From positions 96,888 to 160,887 of the forward strand of contig JAFRSD010000035.1 in NCBI GenBank assembly GCA_017427775.1: a DNA stretch of 64,000 nucleotides, read 5' to 3'. The notes under the pieces are model-generated. The model was given only the letters and a program-made list of their open reading frames with translations. It searched no databases and was not told the DNA's origin. Of the stretch, positions 43,641 through 51,870 are shown piece after piece. The position numbers and the translations under genes are program-made. Each line of letters begins with the position of its first letter. Position 1 is the first letter of the stretch. The stretch is from Lachnospiraceae bacterium. GTDB taxonomy: Bacteria > Bacillota > Clostridia > Lachnospirales > Lachnospiraceae.

Positions 43641-44807
43641 TCACAGGCTTTCTTTTAGGATTTTTACGACTTCATCTCTCGTAAGTACCTTGTAACCGCC
43701 CTCAAGGATAAATGTTCCGTCTGCGATGCCTTCAATCATATCTTCCGTGGCACCAAGCTCCGAAAGGCTCATGGCAACACCGAGCTTCTTCATCCAGTTC
43801 TCCATGGCCGCGAGACCCTCTTTTGCAACCGTTTCATCGGATTTTCCATCTGCATTTACTCCCCAGACCTCGACAGCAAATCTCTTAAACTTCTGAAGTC
43901 CGTAAGGCATAATGTACCGGTAATACGGCAGAGAAACCGCAGAAAGCGTCATTCCGTGCGTCGCGTCCGTATATCCGCCGGCAGACTGCCCCAGCATATG
44001 CACCATCCAGTCAGTGCTCTTTCCTCTGGAGATAAGGGTGTTCAATGCCCATGTTGCGGTCCACATAATGTTTGATCTTGCTTCATAATCTTCCGGATTC
44101 TCTATGGCAATCAGCGAAGAATGGATCACGGACTTCATCAGCGCTTCCGCGATATAATCGCTGGTATTATCGTCTTCGCCGGAGAAATACTGCTCACAGA
44201 TGTGATTGAAGATATCATAAATACCGGCAACCATCTGTTTTCTCGGAAGGCTCATGGTGTACTTCGGATTCAGGATAGAGAATTTCGGCATCACTTCATC
44301 CCCGAATACATGTCCGATCTTCTGATGCGTCTCATGGTTTGTGATAACGGATCCTGCATTCATCTCAGAGCCGGTGCCTGCCATGGTAAGAATACATCCC
44401 ACCGGAACGATCTCGCATGTCGGATCCTCAAATCTGATGTAATATTTCTCCCAGGGATCTTCATCACAATGTACTGAAACGGATACTGCCTTCGCATAAT
44501 CGCAGCAGGAGCCGCCGCCGACTGCAAGAAGAAGGTCCGTTTTATTTTTCTTGGCTATCGCAACGCCTTCCCGGAGTTTATCTACGGTCGGGTTCGGCAT
44601 TACCCCTGCGTCCTCGACAATGGTCTTGCCATTTGCCTTTAAAATTTCAACAACCGAATCATAGATGCCGTTCTTCTTGATGGAACCGCCGCCGTAAATA
44701 AGCTGGACAGTCTGTCCGTACTTCGGAAGTTCCTCATTCAGGTACTTCAGGGAATCTTCCCCGAAATAGAGTTTAGTTGCATTCTTGTAGCTGAAATTTC
44801 CTAACAT
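43641..44807 (-). CDS. Iron-containing alcohol dehydrogenase (BDH/YqhD type)
   Basis: The 388-residue NAD(P)H-dependent enzyme belongs to family III metal alcohol dehydrogenases. The nucleotide-binding GGGS motifs (IYGGGSIKKNG; LLAVGGGSCCDYAKA), the TMAGTGSEMN loop and the metal ligands around GIYDIFNHICEQ, MVHMLGQSAGGY and DATHGM are visible. It probably reduces butyraldehyde or similar aldehydes, as in NADPH-dependent butanol dehydrogenases. AAGGAGGT precedes the ATG. It follows the Nudix gene by 12 bases. Confidence 0.92.
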   Translation of the reverse strand: MLGNFSYKNATKLYFGEDSLKYLNEELPKYGQTVQLIYGGGSIKKNGIYDSVVEILKANGKTIVEDAGVMPNPTVDKLREGVAIAKKNKTDLLLAVGGGSCCDYAKAVSVSVHCDEDPWEKYYIRFEDPTCEIVPVGCILTMAGTGSEMNAGSVITNHETHQKIGHVFGDEVMPKFSILNPKYTMSLPRKQMVAGIYDIFNHICEQYFSGEDDNTSDYIAEALMKSVIHSSLIAIENPEDYEARSNIMWTATWALNTLISRGKSTDWMVHMLGQSAGGYTDATHGMTLSAVSLPYYRYIMPYGLQKFKRFAVEVWGVNADGKSDETVAKEGLAAMENWMKKLGVAMSLSELGATEDMIEGIADGTFILEGGYKVLTRDEVVKILKESL

Positions 44808-44819
44808 AGCGCGACCTCC

Positions 44820-45248
44820 TTAATGATTCCGCAGATATTCCTCGGCTTCTGTAAGCTCTCTTCTGGATTCCTCATATTGCATGCATTTCATTGCTTCGTC
44901 ATAATCCATCAAAACGATTTCCGAAACCTCCGATTTCTGCATGACGAATTCCTGTCCGTGGTATTCTGCCAGAAAATATACATTTGTCTTCCTGTCATTC
45001 GGACGGCCCTCACGTGCCAGCGGGTGCTCGTCAACCGTTCGGAAATCATCAAACAGGATAACGTCCAGCCCCGTTTCTTCCTTCACTTCCCGAATAGCCG
45101 TCTCCTGCTCGGTTTCTCCGGATTCTACGTGCCCCTTTGGAAAGCCGTAGTAGCCCTGATATTTTCCGACTCCGCGAATAATTACATATTTTCTTGTGTT
45201 GTTATCATTAGTGAAAATAATCGCGCCGCACGCTTTTTCATCCGCCAT
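44820..45248 (-). CDS. Nudix hydrolase
   Basis: The 142-residue protein has a complete Nudix box (GHVESGETEQETAIREVKEE, then TGL) at about residues 35-57, preceded by YQGYYGFPK. It resembles diadenosine tetraphosphatase-like bis(5'-nucleosyl) hydrolases (ACGAIIF start), though the substrate is uncertain. I chose the ATG at 45248, eight bases after AAAGGA. It lies between the ANT(6)-type gene and the alcohol dehydrogenase. Confidence 0.9.
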   Translation of the reverse strand: MADEKACGAIIFTNDNNTRKYVIIRGVGKYQGYYGFPKGHVESGETEQETAIREVKEETGLDVILFDDFRTVDEHPLAREGRPNDRKTNVYFLAEYHGQEFVMQKSEVSEIVLMDYDEAMKCMQYEESRRELTEAEEYLRNH

Positions 45249-45283
45249 GCTTTTAATCCTTTCTCTTATCCTACTACTCACTG

Positions 45284-46153
45284 CTAAATCTCGGTGCTGT
45301 CAGCAGGCAAAGCCTTTACCTTTCGAAGGTACAAAAGGCATCCTGCCTCTTCCTGCTCATTATAGGTATAGCCGCTCTTCTCTGCGACGAACCGGGCAGT
45401 TCTTCCAAACAGGCCGCACATCGTCTCGACTGCATCCCACATCGCAACAATGTCTGTTCCGGAGTAGGTGGCAAGGTATGCCTTCCATTCTTCTGCGGAA
45501 AGCCATCTCGGAAGATATTTGCCGGATTTACCGACGCTCACGGAATAATCCGTCAGAATACCAACTTTAAAAGACAGCATGCTGAGAAGCTGGTCCCGAA
45601 CAACCTTGTTTATCATGTCCTGGGCATAGGTCGGCTCATCTCTCCAAAGACCTTTTGCCACATTGTTCAAACACCACCAGAACTCATTGCAGATAGCCGC
45701 GAACTGTGCTTCCGTAGGCTTTTTTACCCAATGCGTCTTATCCGAGGATTCGGGGATTGCGGGAAGGATACCGTCCTTATCAAGAAGAATTATGCAAAGG
45801 CTGTCCTCGAGCACATTTTCCTTCGCGTGAGCGATCGTCATAACCGTAAGATCAACCCTGTTTCCGTCGGTGAAGATCATCAGACAGCCATAGGAATTCT
45901 CTTTATCGCTCGGATAATCCGGATGCTCGTCGGGAAACTGCATAAACAGAATGTCCCCGAACCGTTCCGGCCAAGTCCGGTCCGCGATAAAGGAAGCCGT
46001 CTCCTCCACCACATAGACGATATCGTAGTCCTGAAACAGATCCGCGGGGGCATTCGGATTGGTTCTGGAGCCGTTCATATACACTGCGCGCACCCGCTCA
46101 TCGGACTTCGCAATGCCCATGATCAGGTCCATCATCTGTTCTTTCGTTCGCAT
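45284..46153 (-). CDS. ANT(6)-type aminoglycoside 6-adenylyltransferase-like nucleotidyltransferase
   Basis: The 289-residue protein matches AadE/ANT(6) enzymes, which adenylylate streptomycin: MNGSRTNPNAPADLFQDYDIVYVV holds the GS motif and the Asp pair that bind magnesium and ATP, followed by GNRVDLTV with the third Asp, then AAICNEFWWCLNNVAKGLWRDE and a helical C-terminal domain. Such genes are common chromosomal housekeeping or cryptic copies in Clostridia, so resistance is only possible, not shown. The ATG at 46153 has GGAGAGG ten bases upstream. It lies 29 bases after the P-loop kinase gene. Confidence 0.88.
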   Translation of the reverse strand: MRTKEQMMDLIMGIAKSDERVRAVYMNGSRTNPNAPADLFQDYDIVYVVEETASFIADRTWPERFGDILFMQFPDEHPDYPSDKENSYGCLMIFTDGNRVDLTVMTIAHAKENVLEDSLCIILLDKDGILPAIPESSDKTHWVKKPTEAQFAAICNEFWWCLNNVAKGLWRDEPTYAQDMINKVVRDQLLSMLSFKVGILTDYSVSVGKSGKYLPRWLSAEEWKAYLATYSGTDIVAMWDAVETMCGLFGRTARFVAEKSGYTYNEQEEAGCLLYLRKVKALPADSTEI

Positions 46154-46182
46154 ATTGACTGTACCTCTCCGTAAAATGTTTC

Positions 46183-47115
46183 TCAAGATAAATCCTTCAG
46201 CCAGAAGCCCGGCCTGTAGCATTCACGATATTCCGGAGCCTTAGGCCATTCCTTCGAAAAATACGTTCTGTAAGCCTCGTTGTCCTTCATTTCGATGATC
46301 TTATCCATGGGTATCTCGCTGAACCAGCCGTCATCGTATTCCGACTTCGGGCCGCCCATGCCGCACGGCTCATGCCCGCCGGTAACGTGGCACCACCAGG
46401 AAAATCCGGCGATTTGAAGACCCATGAGATTACAAAGATCGAGTAATTCGTTGATGCTTTCCGGCGGACATATCATATCAATGAATCCGTCCCCTACAGG
46501 CTGGATCTTCAGTTCCTTTATCTTCGCCGTGAGGATCTGCCGGTCGCACCACTCCTTGACCTTTAAACCGACCTCAGCCGCTGACAGTTCGTCAACCCGG
46601 AGCAGATCGACATTGTCCCTTCCTATAAACCACTTTCTCTTCAGCGGAAGCATATGTGTCAGATGATGTTCGAAGAAATTACGGCTCCTTGTCGAATCGT
46701 GTTCCTTGTGGCTTCTCAGCACCTCATCCGCCGCATCAAGAAAAAGGATCCTGTCCGGCATACAACCGCGCAATTCGTCCAGCTCCTTTTTAAGTGCATT
46801 TTCGACTTCCCACTTAACGCCGATACTCTCCGGATAGTTCAGAGTGTAAAACTCGATCTCCTCCGCGCCGAAATCCATCACGCTGCACAGGTGATTCTTC
46901 GCCTTTTCGTAGCGGACTACTTCCTTTCGCAGCCACAGTTTCTGGATTTCCAGATAGTCTTCATACACGTTCTTGTCGAGATTTCTGCGCTTTACCTCTT
47001 CGACAACGTCCGTGTTGATCTCATAACTGATGTTGATATACGGTGCATTGGCCTGAAGATACCTTACTGCGGTTGTCTTTCCGACAGCCATGCACCCCTG
47101 CAATGATAAAATCAT
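46183..47115 (-). CDS. P-loop kinase with an unassigned C-terminal domain
   Basis: The first 180 residues are an AAA/kinase-like P-loop fold: Walker A GCMAVGKTTAVRYL at residues 7-20 and the DILFLDAADEVLRSH-like stretch ILFLDAADEVLRSHKEHD, similar to nucleoside or adenylyl kinases. Residues about 200-310 have no recognised fold and include the Trp/Gly-rich stretch GFSWWCHVTGGHEPCGMGG and ECYRPGFWL. AGAGGGGG precedes the ATG. Its neighbour is the ANT(6)-type gene, so the two may act on the same class of compound (inference). Confidence 0.75.
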   Translation of the reverse strand: MILSLQGCMAVGKTTAVRYLQANAPYINISYEINTDVVEEVKRRNLDKNVYEDYLEIQKLWLRKEVVRYEKAKNHLCSVMDFGAEEIEFYTLNYPESIGVKWEVENALKKELDELRGCMPDRILFLDAADEVLRSHKEHDSTRSRNFFEHHLTHMLPLKRKWFIGRDNVDLLRVDELSAAEVGLKVKEWCDRQILTAKIKELKIQPVGDGFIDMICPPESINELLDLCNLMGLQIAGFSWWCHVTGGHEPCGMGGPKSEYDDGWFSEIPMDKIIEMKDNEAYRTYFSKEWPKAPEYRECYRPGFWLKDLS

Positions 47116-47188
47116 TGTTAATCCCCCTCTTGATAATCTCCTTATCGGCGCTTGAGTCCTTCTTCCTCCGTTCGAAACTATATTCCGT

Positions 47189-47890
47189 CTATAAGTGCGT
47201 AAACCAGTCTGTCGCTCTGATTCCGCCGATATATAATCTGCCGTTATACTTATAAACGCATGCCGTAAAGTATTGTGTCGGTCCCGAAATATTGATCACC
47301 GCAACGCAAATGTTCTCTTTTGAGACTTCCACGCCTGCGGATTCCATGCGCTGCATCGTCTCAGCCTTAATCTGTTCAGCCATATCATCCGGAGCGGGCT
47401 TAGCGTGATAGCGACCATCACTGTAAGCGGACCAGAGATTTGCATACTCTGCCCAGAAATCAGTCGTGTCAGCGTACAGAATGCATTTCGCGGACTCAAC
47501 CTTCGGATTATCAAACAGTCCCTTCAATTCTCCTTCGCATTCAACCTTTAAAGCATTTTTCAGTAGTTTAACAGAGAAAGAATTCACTCTGTATCGGGAA
47601 GCATACTGCTGTTTAATATAGTCAATCTTATCTTCCGGAAATACAGCTTTATATACCGCCTCATAATCCTTATTGCATAACGCCTTATAGAAGTCAAGGA
47701 CAAAGGCTTCCGCATTTTCCTGCGTCAGTTCAATGTTCTTTTGCGATTCCTTCTCTTTACCACGATTACTGTTTTTCCAAACAGTGATGGAAATCAAAGT
47801 AACAACTACGATCAGGGGAATTCCCATCAAAGCCCTGGAAGCATACAAAATGTGAAATATGGTTTTAGCCGGATCCGGTTCATTCTTCAT
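47189..47890 (-). CDS. Single-span membrane protein of unknown function
   Basis: The 233-residue protein has a transmembrane segment near residues 20-38 (ALMGIPLIVVVTLISITVW) and an outside domain with an NTF2-like pattern (AEAFVLDFYKALCNKDYEAVYKAVFPED), which often marks ketosteroid-isomerase-type folds. No enzymatic motif is visible. The ATG at 47890 has GAGG nine bases upstream. It follows the DUF4272 gene by 30 bases. Confidence 0.68.
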   Translation of the reverse strand: MKNEPDPAKTIFHILYASRALMGIPLIVVVTLISITVWKNSNRGKEKESQKNIELTQENAEAFVLDFYKALCNKDYEAVYKAVFPEDKIDYIKQQYASRYRVNSFSVKLLKNALKVECEGELKGLFDNPKVESAKCILYADTTDFWAEYANLWSAYSDGRYHAKPAPDDMAEQIKAETMQRMESAGVEVSKENICVAVINISGPTQYFTACVYKYNGRLYIGGIRATDWFTHL

Positions 47891-47920
47891 AGCAAAGTAC
47901 CTCACGTATTATTCTTCGAT

Positions 47921-48649
47921 TTAACAAATCAAGTCCACATATTCCCAGTCCTCAAATGAGAACAGCCATTCAAAAGCATGAAATCTTCTTTCGGCGATGA
48001 TCTCAAGTCTTTGAAGCTCTATTGCACTTATGTCTGAAATCAGCTTTCCTCTTACCGTAAAGTCTCCTTTGTCCATGTCGAAGCCTTTGTAACGATTCAG
48101 AAAGTTCATTGCTTCTTCGCCGTATATATCACGAATTGAATTCTTTATCTGCGGCGTTTTCACTTTCTCGGTCCTGGCGACAATGCAGCGCCAGTACCAA
48201 AGCATGGCTATTTCACGATACTTTATAATCTCGCTCTCTGGAATATCTTTACAAAAGCTTAGTATTTGCTCCGTTGTATGATCCGGTCCGATTCTAAGCG
48301 GCAGATGCAAATCCTTTGTCACATACCTGTCGTAATCCGTCAGTTTATTTGCGAGCCCGATGCTCCATTGTAACGGTTCAATGCATTCATAATCGTTATA
48401 CAGAAAAAGGATATCATTATTGGCTTCCTTACGGATCGGCGTCTCCATGATCTGCTTCTCTTTATTTGAAAAACTCTTATAATAATCTTTCCGTTTGGTC
48501 CAATCCAGTATGGCCTGCCGCTGTTCTTCCCTTTGCTTTAGGGTATAGCTGACTCCGTTAATCTCGCTGCTTTCCAGACAGCACCGGTCGGTAAAGCATA
48601 AAAGGTATACGATTCTTTTTATGATTTCACTCTTGGTCTTCAGTATCAT
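47921..48649 (-). CDS. DUF4272-like protein
   Basis: The 242-residue protein resembles DUF4272 proteins of unknown function: an LLSFTDR-like start (IVYLLCFTDRCCLES), the central LQWSIGLANKLTDYDRYV and the strongly conserved ESEIIKYREIAMLWYWRC. No catalytic signature is apparent. I chose the ATG at 48649, four bases after AGGGGG. It is 58 bases downstream of the GNAT gene. Confidence 0.8.
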   Translation of the reverse strand: MILKTKSEIIKRIVYLLCFTDRCCLESSEINGVSYTLKQREEQRQAILDWTKRKDYYKSFSNKEKQIMETPIRKEANNDILFLYNDYECIEPLQWSIGLANKLTDYDRYVTKDLHLPLRIGPDHTTEQILSFCKDIPESEIIKYREIAMLWYWRCIVARTEKVKTPQIKNSIRDIYGEEAMNFLNRYKGFDMDKGDFTVRGKLISDISAIELQRLEIIAERRFHAFEWLFSFEDWEYVDLIC

Positions 48650-48707
48650 ATTTCCCCCTCGGTTACACCCGCTTTCCAGGATTCCCGGTCCGGACGCCCC
48701 GGACACA

Positions 48708-49214
48708 TCATTGCAGTTCCTTCACAAGGCAGAGCGTCAGTTCATCGTCATTTCTGCAAACTTCATCTTTCGAAAGAATACGTTCCTCATAATAGACCCC
48801 TGCGCCGTCGGGAACATATCCCCGTAAGATATAAAACCGTTGCGCAGGGCCGTATTCCGCACTCAGGCAGACATCCAAGTAAATCTTAGAACTTACGCGG
48901 CTTGCCAATTCCTCAGCGCGATCCATAAGCTTTGTGGCAATACCCTGCCGGCGGAACGGTTCAAACACCACAAGATCACAGATTCCCGGAAGTCCCCGGT
49001 CCTTCCATGCGCCCCAGCGGCATTGATAAAACAGGAACACATATCCCGCAACATGACCACCGTAAAGCGCGAGTAAGGCAGTGCATTCGTTGTTATCCTG
49101 AAAATCAAGTTGCCGGTTCAGGTAATTGACAAATGAATCGCTTTCATCGTTATCTGCCTTGCAGATGGCAGGAATATCCGCATGAGTCATCTGTCGGATT
49201 TCGATATTCTGCAT
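48708..49214 (-). CDS. GNAT family N-acetyltransferase
   Basis: The 168-residue protein has the GNAT fold: ALYGGHVAGYVFLFY, then LVVFEPFRRQGIATKLMDRAE (the acetyl-CoA loop RRQGIA) and a late AQRFYILRGYVPDG strand. A substrate cannot be assigned. It follows the small unknown protein at 49232 by 17 bases, so they are likely co-transcribed. Confidence 0.9.
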   Translation of the reverse strand: MQNIEIRQMTHADIPAICKADNDESDSFVNYLNRQLDFQDNNECTALLALYGGHVAGYVFLFYQCRWGAWKDRGLPGICDLVVFEPFRRQGIATKLMDRAEELASRVSSKIYLDVCLSAEYGPAQRFYILRGYVPDGAGVYYEERILSKDEVCRNDDELTLCLVKELQ

Positions 49215-49231
49215 GTCCTATTATCTCCCGT

Positions 49232-49534
49232 TCATTTGTCCCCTCCATAGGTCCGTTCATATCTTTCTTTCGCCCTGGACCATGGTGCTAACTCAAAATA
49301 GTTTTCATCGTAAACGGTGCAATACGGCAAGGTGTAGTAATCGTCATCAGCATCAAACAGTACGCGACCTTTTCCGATAAGGCTGTCGGGGTTCTCATCA
49401 ATGTCAAGTTTGTCAAAGGTTTCTTTATCAATCTCACAAAGCTGATAAAACCCTCTCCAGCTGCGTTCCGCCGTGTAAAGCTCCCTCTCTTCGTCAAAGC
49501 AGGCTTTCCACCCAATACCTTTTTTAAACTGCAT
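49232..49534 (-). CDS. Small protein of unknown function, paralogue of the gene at 40607
   Basis: The 100-residue protein starts MQFKKGIGWKACFDEERELYTA and ends near PWSRAKERYER; it aligns with the first 90 residues of the 40607-40999 product. The shared pattern suggests a small cytoplasmic domain of about 90 residues. GGAGG lies seven bases before the ATG. The two copies are about 8 kb apart and both sit in the accessory part of the window. Confidence 0.72.
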   Translation of the reverse strand: MQFKKGIGWKACFDEERELYTAERSWRGFYQLCEIDKETFDKLDIDENPDSLIGKGRVLFDADDDYYTLPYCTVYDENYFELAPWSRAKERYERTYGGDK

Positions 49535-49609
49535 ACATTGACCTCCAAATACTTTTCAAATTTATGGTTTCCCAGTTATACAAAAAACGGGGTGAAATGA
49601 CATTTTCCC

Positions 49610-50470
49610 TCATAAGTCCTGCATTTTATGGATGAAATCAATCATATTCTTCTCGGTTTCTTCCGGATATCGAATATTCACGTATCCTGCGACTGCTCTT
49701 CCGGTACGGTCCCATAATTCTACCACGGCAAAGCCCGCCTGCCGGATATGCTCATAATCCGCATCCGGATATGTCTTCTTATATGGCTGAAATAAATCTG
49801 TGTCTAAAAACTTCTCGAAATTGCTGTTCAGGATTCCGAGATCAACGGGCTTTTCTTCGCGAAGGAGGATATACCAGCTTAACATTCTGTTCAGCAGATC
49901 CCGAACCGCGACATTGAGTTAAAACATCGCCGCCGGCAGTTCCTTCCGAAGTGTATACTCCGCAAAAGTCTTCAATACCCACCAGAATTCATTGCAGGTT
50001 CCGAGGAATTCCGCCTCGGTCGGTGCACTTGCAAAGATTGTCTGCGTTTCCGTCAGCCGTTCGATCTCCGGAAGCAGATTGTCTTTATCCATTATCTTTT
50101 GATAAGTTTCACCGATCCAGACATTTTCATGCTTATCCGCGCCGTTAAACTTTTGTAAGAAGGTATCCCGGCCCATCGTATTGATCACGAGTGTTATCCC
50201 GTCCCGGTAAACCATCAGGTGCGCCTTCGTATTTTCAAACATATCCGGATAGTTTTTATCCCCGCGGAATAAAAGGATCCGTTCACCGAAACAGGTTTCG
50301 AAAACCGAATCGTCCTCATATTTCAATATATCGTTTACAACCCAGTAGAACTGGTAAGAATACAGATAATCCCTCTGCGGAAGCAGGTTGGTCCGGATGA
50401 CCGCCCTGACATTATCATCGGTCCCTGCAACATTCAGCACATTGTTAATGATTTCCTGCTCTGTTCTCAT
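49610..50470 (-). pseudogene. Decayed ANT(6)-like nucleotidyltransferase with an internal stop
   Basis: The upstream part (50470 to 49919) and downstream part (49918 to 49610) are in the same frame and separated by one TAA at 49919-49921. Both align with the intact ANT(6)-type protein at 45284: the TEAEFLGTCNEFWWVLK region matches TEAQFAAICNEFWWCLN, and VAVRDLLNRMLS matches KVVRDQLLSMLS across the stop. The catalytic GS and Asp-pair region has also changed (LLPQRDYLYSYQFYWVV), so the protein would be inactive even if read through. A remnant of an old duplication is the simplest reading. Confidence 0.82.
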
Positions 50471-50568
50471 CTTGTTTAATCCCGATTCCAAATATAAGTC
50501 CTAATGTTCACTATATACTATTTAAATGGATTTGGGAAGAAAGGATTGCCGGAAAATGATATGCAATA

Positions 50569-50598
50569 TAAAAAAAGGAGCCATTTCTGACTCCTTTT
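50569..50598 (-). terminator. Rho-independent terminator of the thiI operon
   Basis: On the minus strand AAAAGGAG (50598-50591) pairs with CTCCTTTT (50580-50573) over a ten-base loop, followed by seven T (read 50576-50570). It is about 50 bases after the thiI stop and would end the long hrcA-to-thiI transcript. Confidence 0.88.
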
Positions 50599-50649
50599 AC
50601 ATAAACTTATTGGAAACATATAATCATAAAGACTTTCGTTTATATGACA

Positions 50650-51837
50650 TCAGTTCTCCTGCTTGATCTTGGTCACTTCACGCTCGTCAATCGCTTTCAT
50701 TACCATTTCATCGATCTTCTCTTCAAGAAGCTTCTCACTCCGCTCGATAACCTTCAGAATCGGTTTCGTTACCGGATGCTTGGCCACATAGATCGTGCAG
50801 CAGTCCTCATACGGAAGGATACTGGTCTCAAAGGTACCGATACGCTGCGAAATCTCGACGATTTCCGACTTATCAAAGCCGATCAGCGGACGATATACGG
50901 GTATCGAACATACCGCATTCGTACAATTGAGGCTCTGCATCGTCTGGCTTGCAACCTGACCGAGGCTCTCACCGGTGATCAAGGCAAGGCAGTTGCTGCG
51001 GTTTGCGATTTCTTCGGCGATCCGCATCATATAACGTCGCATCAGAATCGTCAGTTCCTCATGAGGACAGTTCTCATAAATATACATCTGGATGTCGGTA
51101 AAGTTCACGATATTCAGTTTGATCGGTCCGACATACTTCGAAATCTGCTGCGCAAGGTCGATAACCTTCTGCTTTGCCCGCTCGCTCGTATACGGCGGCG
51201 CATGGAAATACGTTGCGTCAATGCTGACGCCGCGCTTTGCGATCATATAGCCGGCAACCGGACTGTCAATGCCGCCCGAAAGAAGAAGCATTGCCTTACC
51301 GTTACAGCCGACCGGCATGCCGCCGACGCCCTTATAGCCGTCCGAATAGATATAAGCATGGCTTCTTACTTCAACCGTAATGCTCTTCTCGGGATGCAGC
51401 ACGTCAACCGACAGCCCCGGAAAATGATCCAGTATCACGCCGCCGAGATCCGCAGCGATCTCCGGTGAAGTCTTCGGGTAAGTCTTATCACCGCGCTTAC
51501 AAAACATTTTAAACGTGAAATCCTTCTTTTCAAAGGACTCCTCGACAAATTCGACCGCCATCTTACAGATATCGTCCCACTCCGTGGAAGCAATCTCCAT
51601 AACCGGCATAAATCCGACGATACCGAAGATTTTCGAAAGGCAGTCAACCGTATCATCATAGTCATATCCGTCAGGGCAGTCGACATAGATGCGTCCCTGT
51701 TCCTTCCGTACATGGTAGTCTCCGAGATGGGACAGATTCTCCCGGACCTGATTTACAAGACAGTCCTCAAAATAGGAACGGTTCTTACCCTTCAGTCCGA
51801 TTTCCGCGTATTTGATCAAAAATGACTTATATTCCAT
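50650..51837 (-). CDS. thiI: ThiI, tRNA 4-thiouridine synthetase
   Basis: ThiI makes 4-thiouridine at tRNA position 8 and can supply sulfur for thiamine. The 395-residue protein has an N-terminal ferredoxin-like domain and THUMP domain (residues about 60-165), then an ATP pyrophosphatase domain with the PP-loop LLLSGGIDSPVAGY near residue 185. The C-terminal rhodanese domain of E. coli ThiI is missing, as is usual in Firmicutes. The neighbouring cysteine desulfurase is therefore probably the direct sulfur donor. Confidence 0.95.
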   Translation of the reverse strand: MEYKSFLIKYAEIGLKGKNRSYFEDCLVNQVRENLSHLGDYHVRKEQGRIYVDCPDGYDYDDTVDCLSKIFGIVGFMPVMEIASTEWDDICKMAVEFVEESFEKKDFTFKMFCKRGDKTYPKTSPEIAADLGGVILDHFPGLSVDVLHPEKSITVEVRSHAYIYSDGYKGVGGMPVGCNGKAMLLLSGGIDSPVAGYMIAKRGVSIDATYFHAPPYTSERAKQKVIDLAQQISKYVGPIKLNIVNFTDIQMYIYENCPHEELTILMRRYMMRIAEEIANRSNCLALITGESLGQVASQTMQSLNCTNAVCSIPVYRPLIGFDKSEIVEISQRIGTFETSILPYEDCCTIYVAKHPVTKPILKVIERSEKLLEEKIDEMVMKAIDEREVTKIKQEN

Positions 51838-51870
51838 GGTATTTGCGCTGCATGCGCTCCTCTCTTCGTT

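Noticed and set aside
40607..50470. Interpretation as an antibiotic-resistance or defence island
   Set aside because: No integrase, transposase or direct repeats are seen; the APH- and ANT-type proteins belong to broad families, and one ANT copy is dead. Accessory region is the most that can be said.
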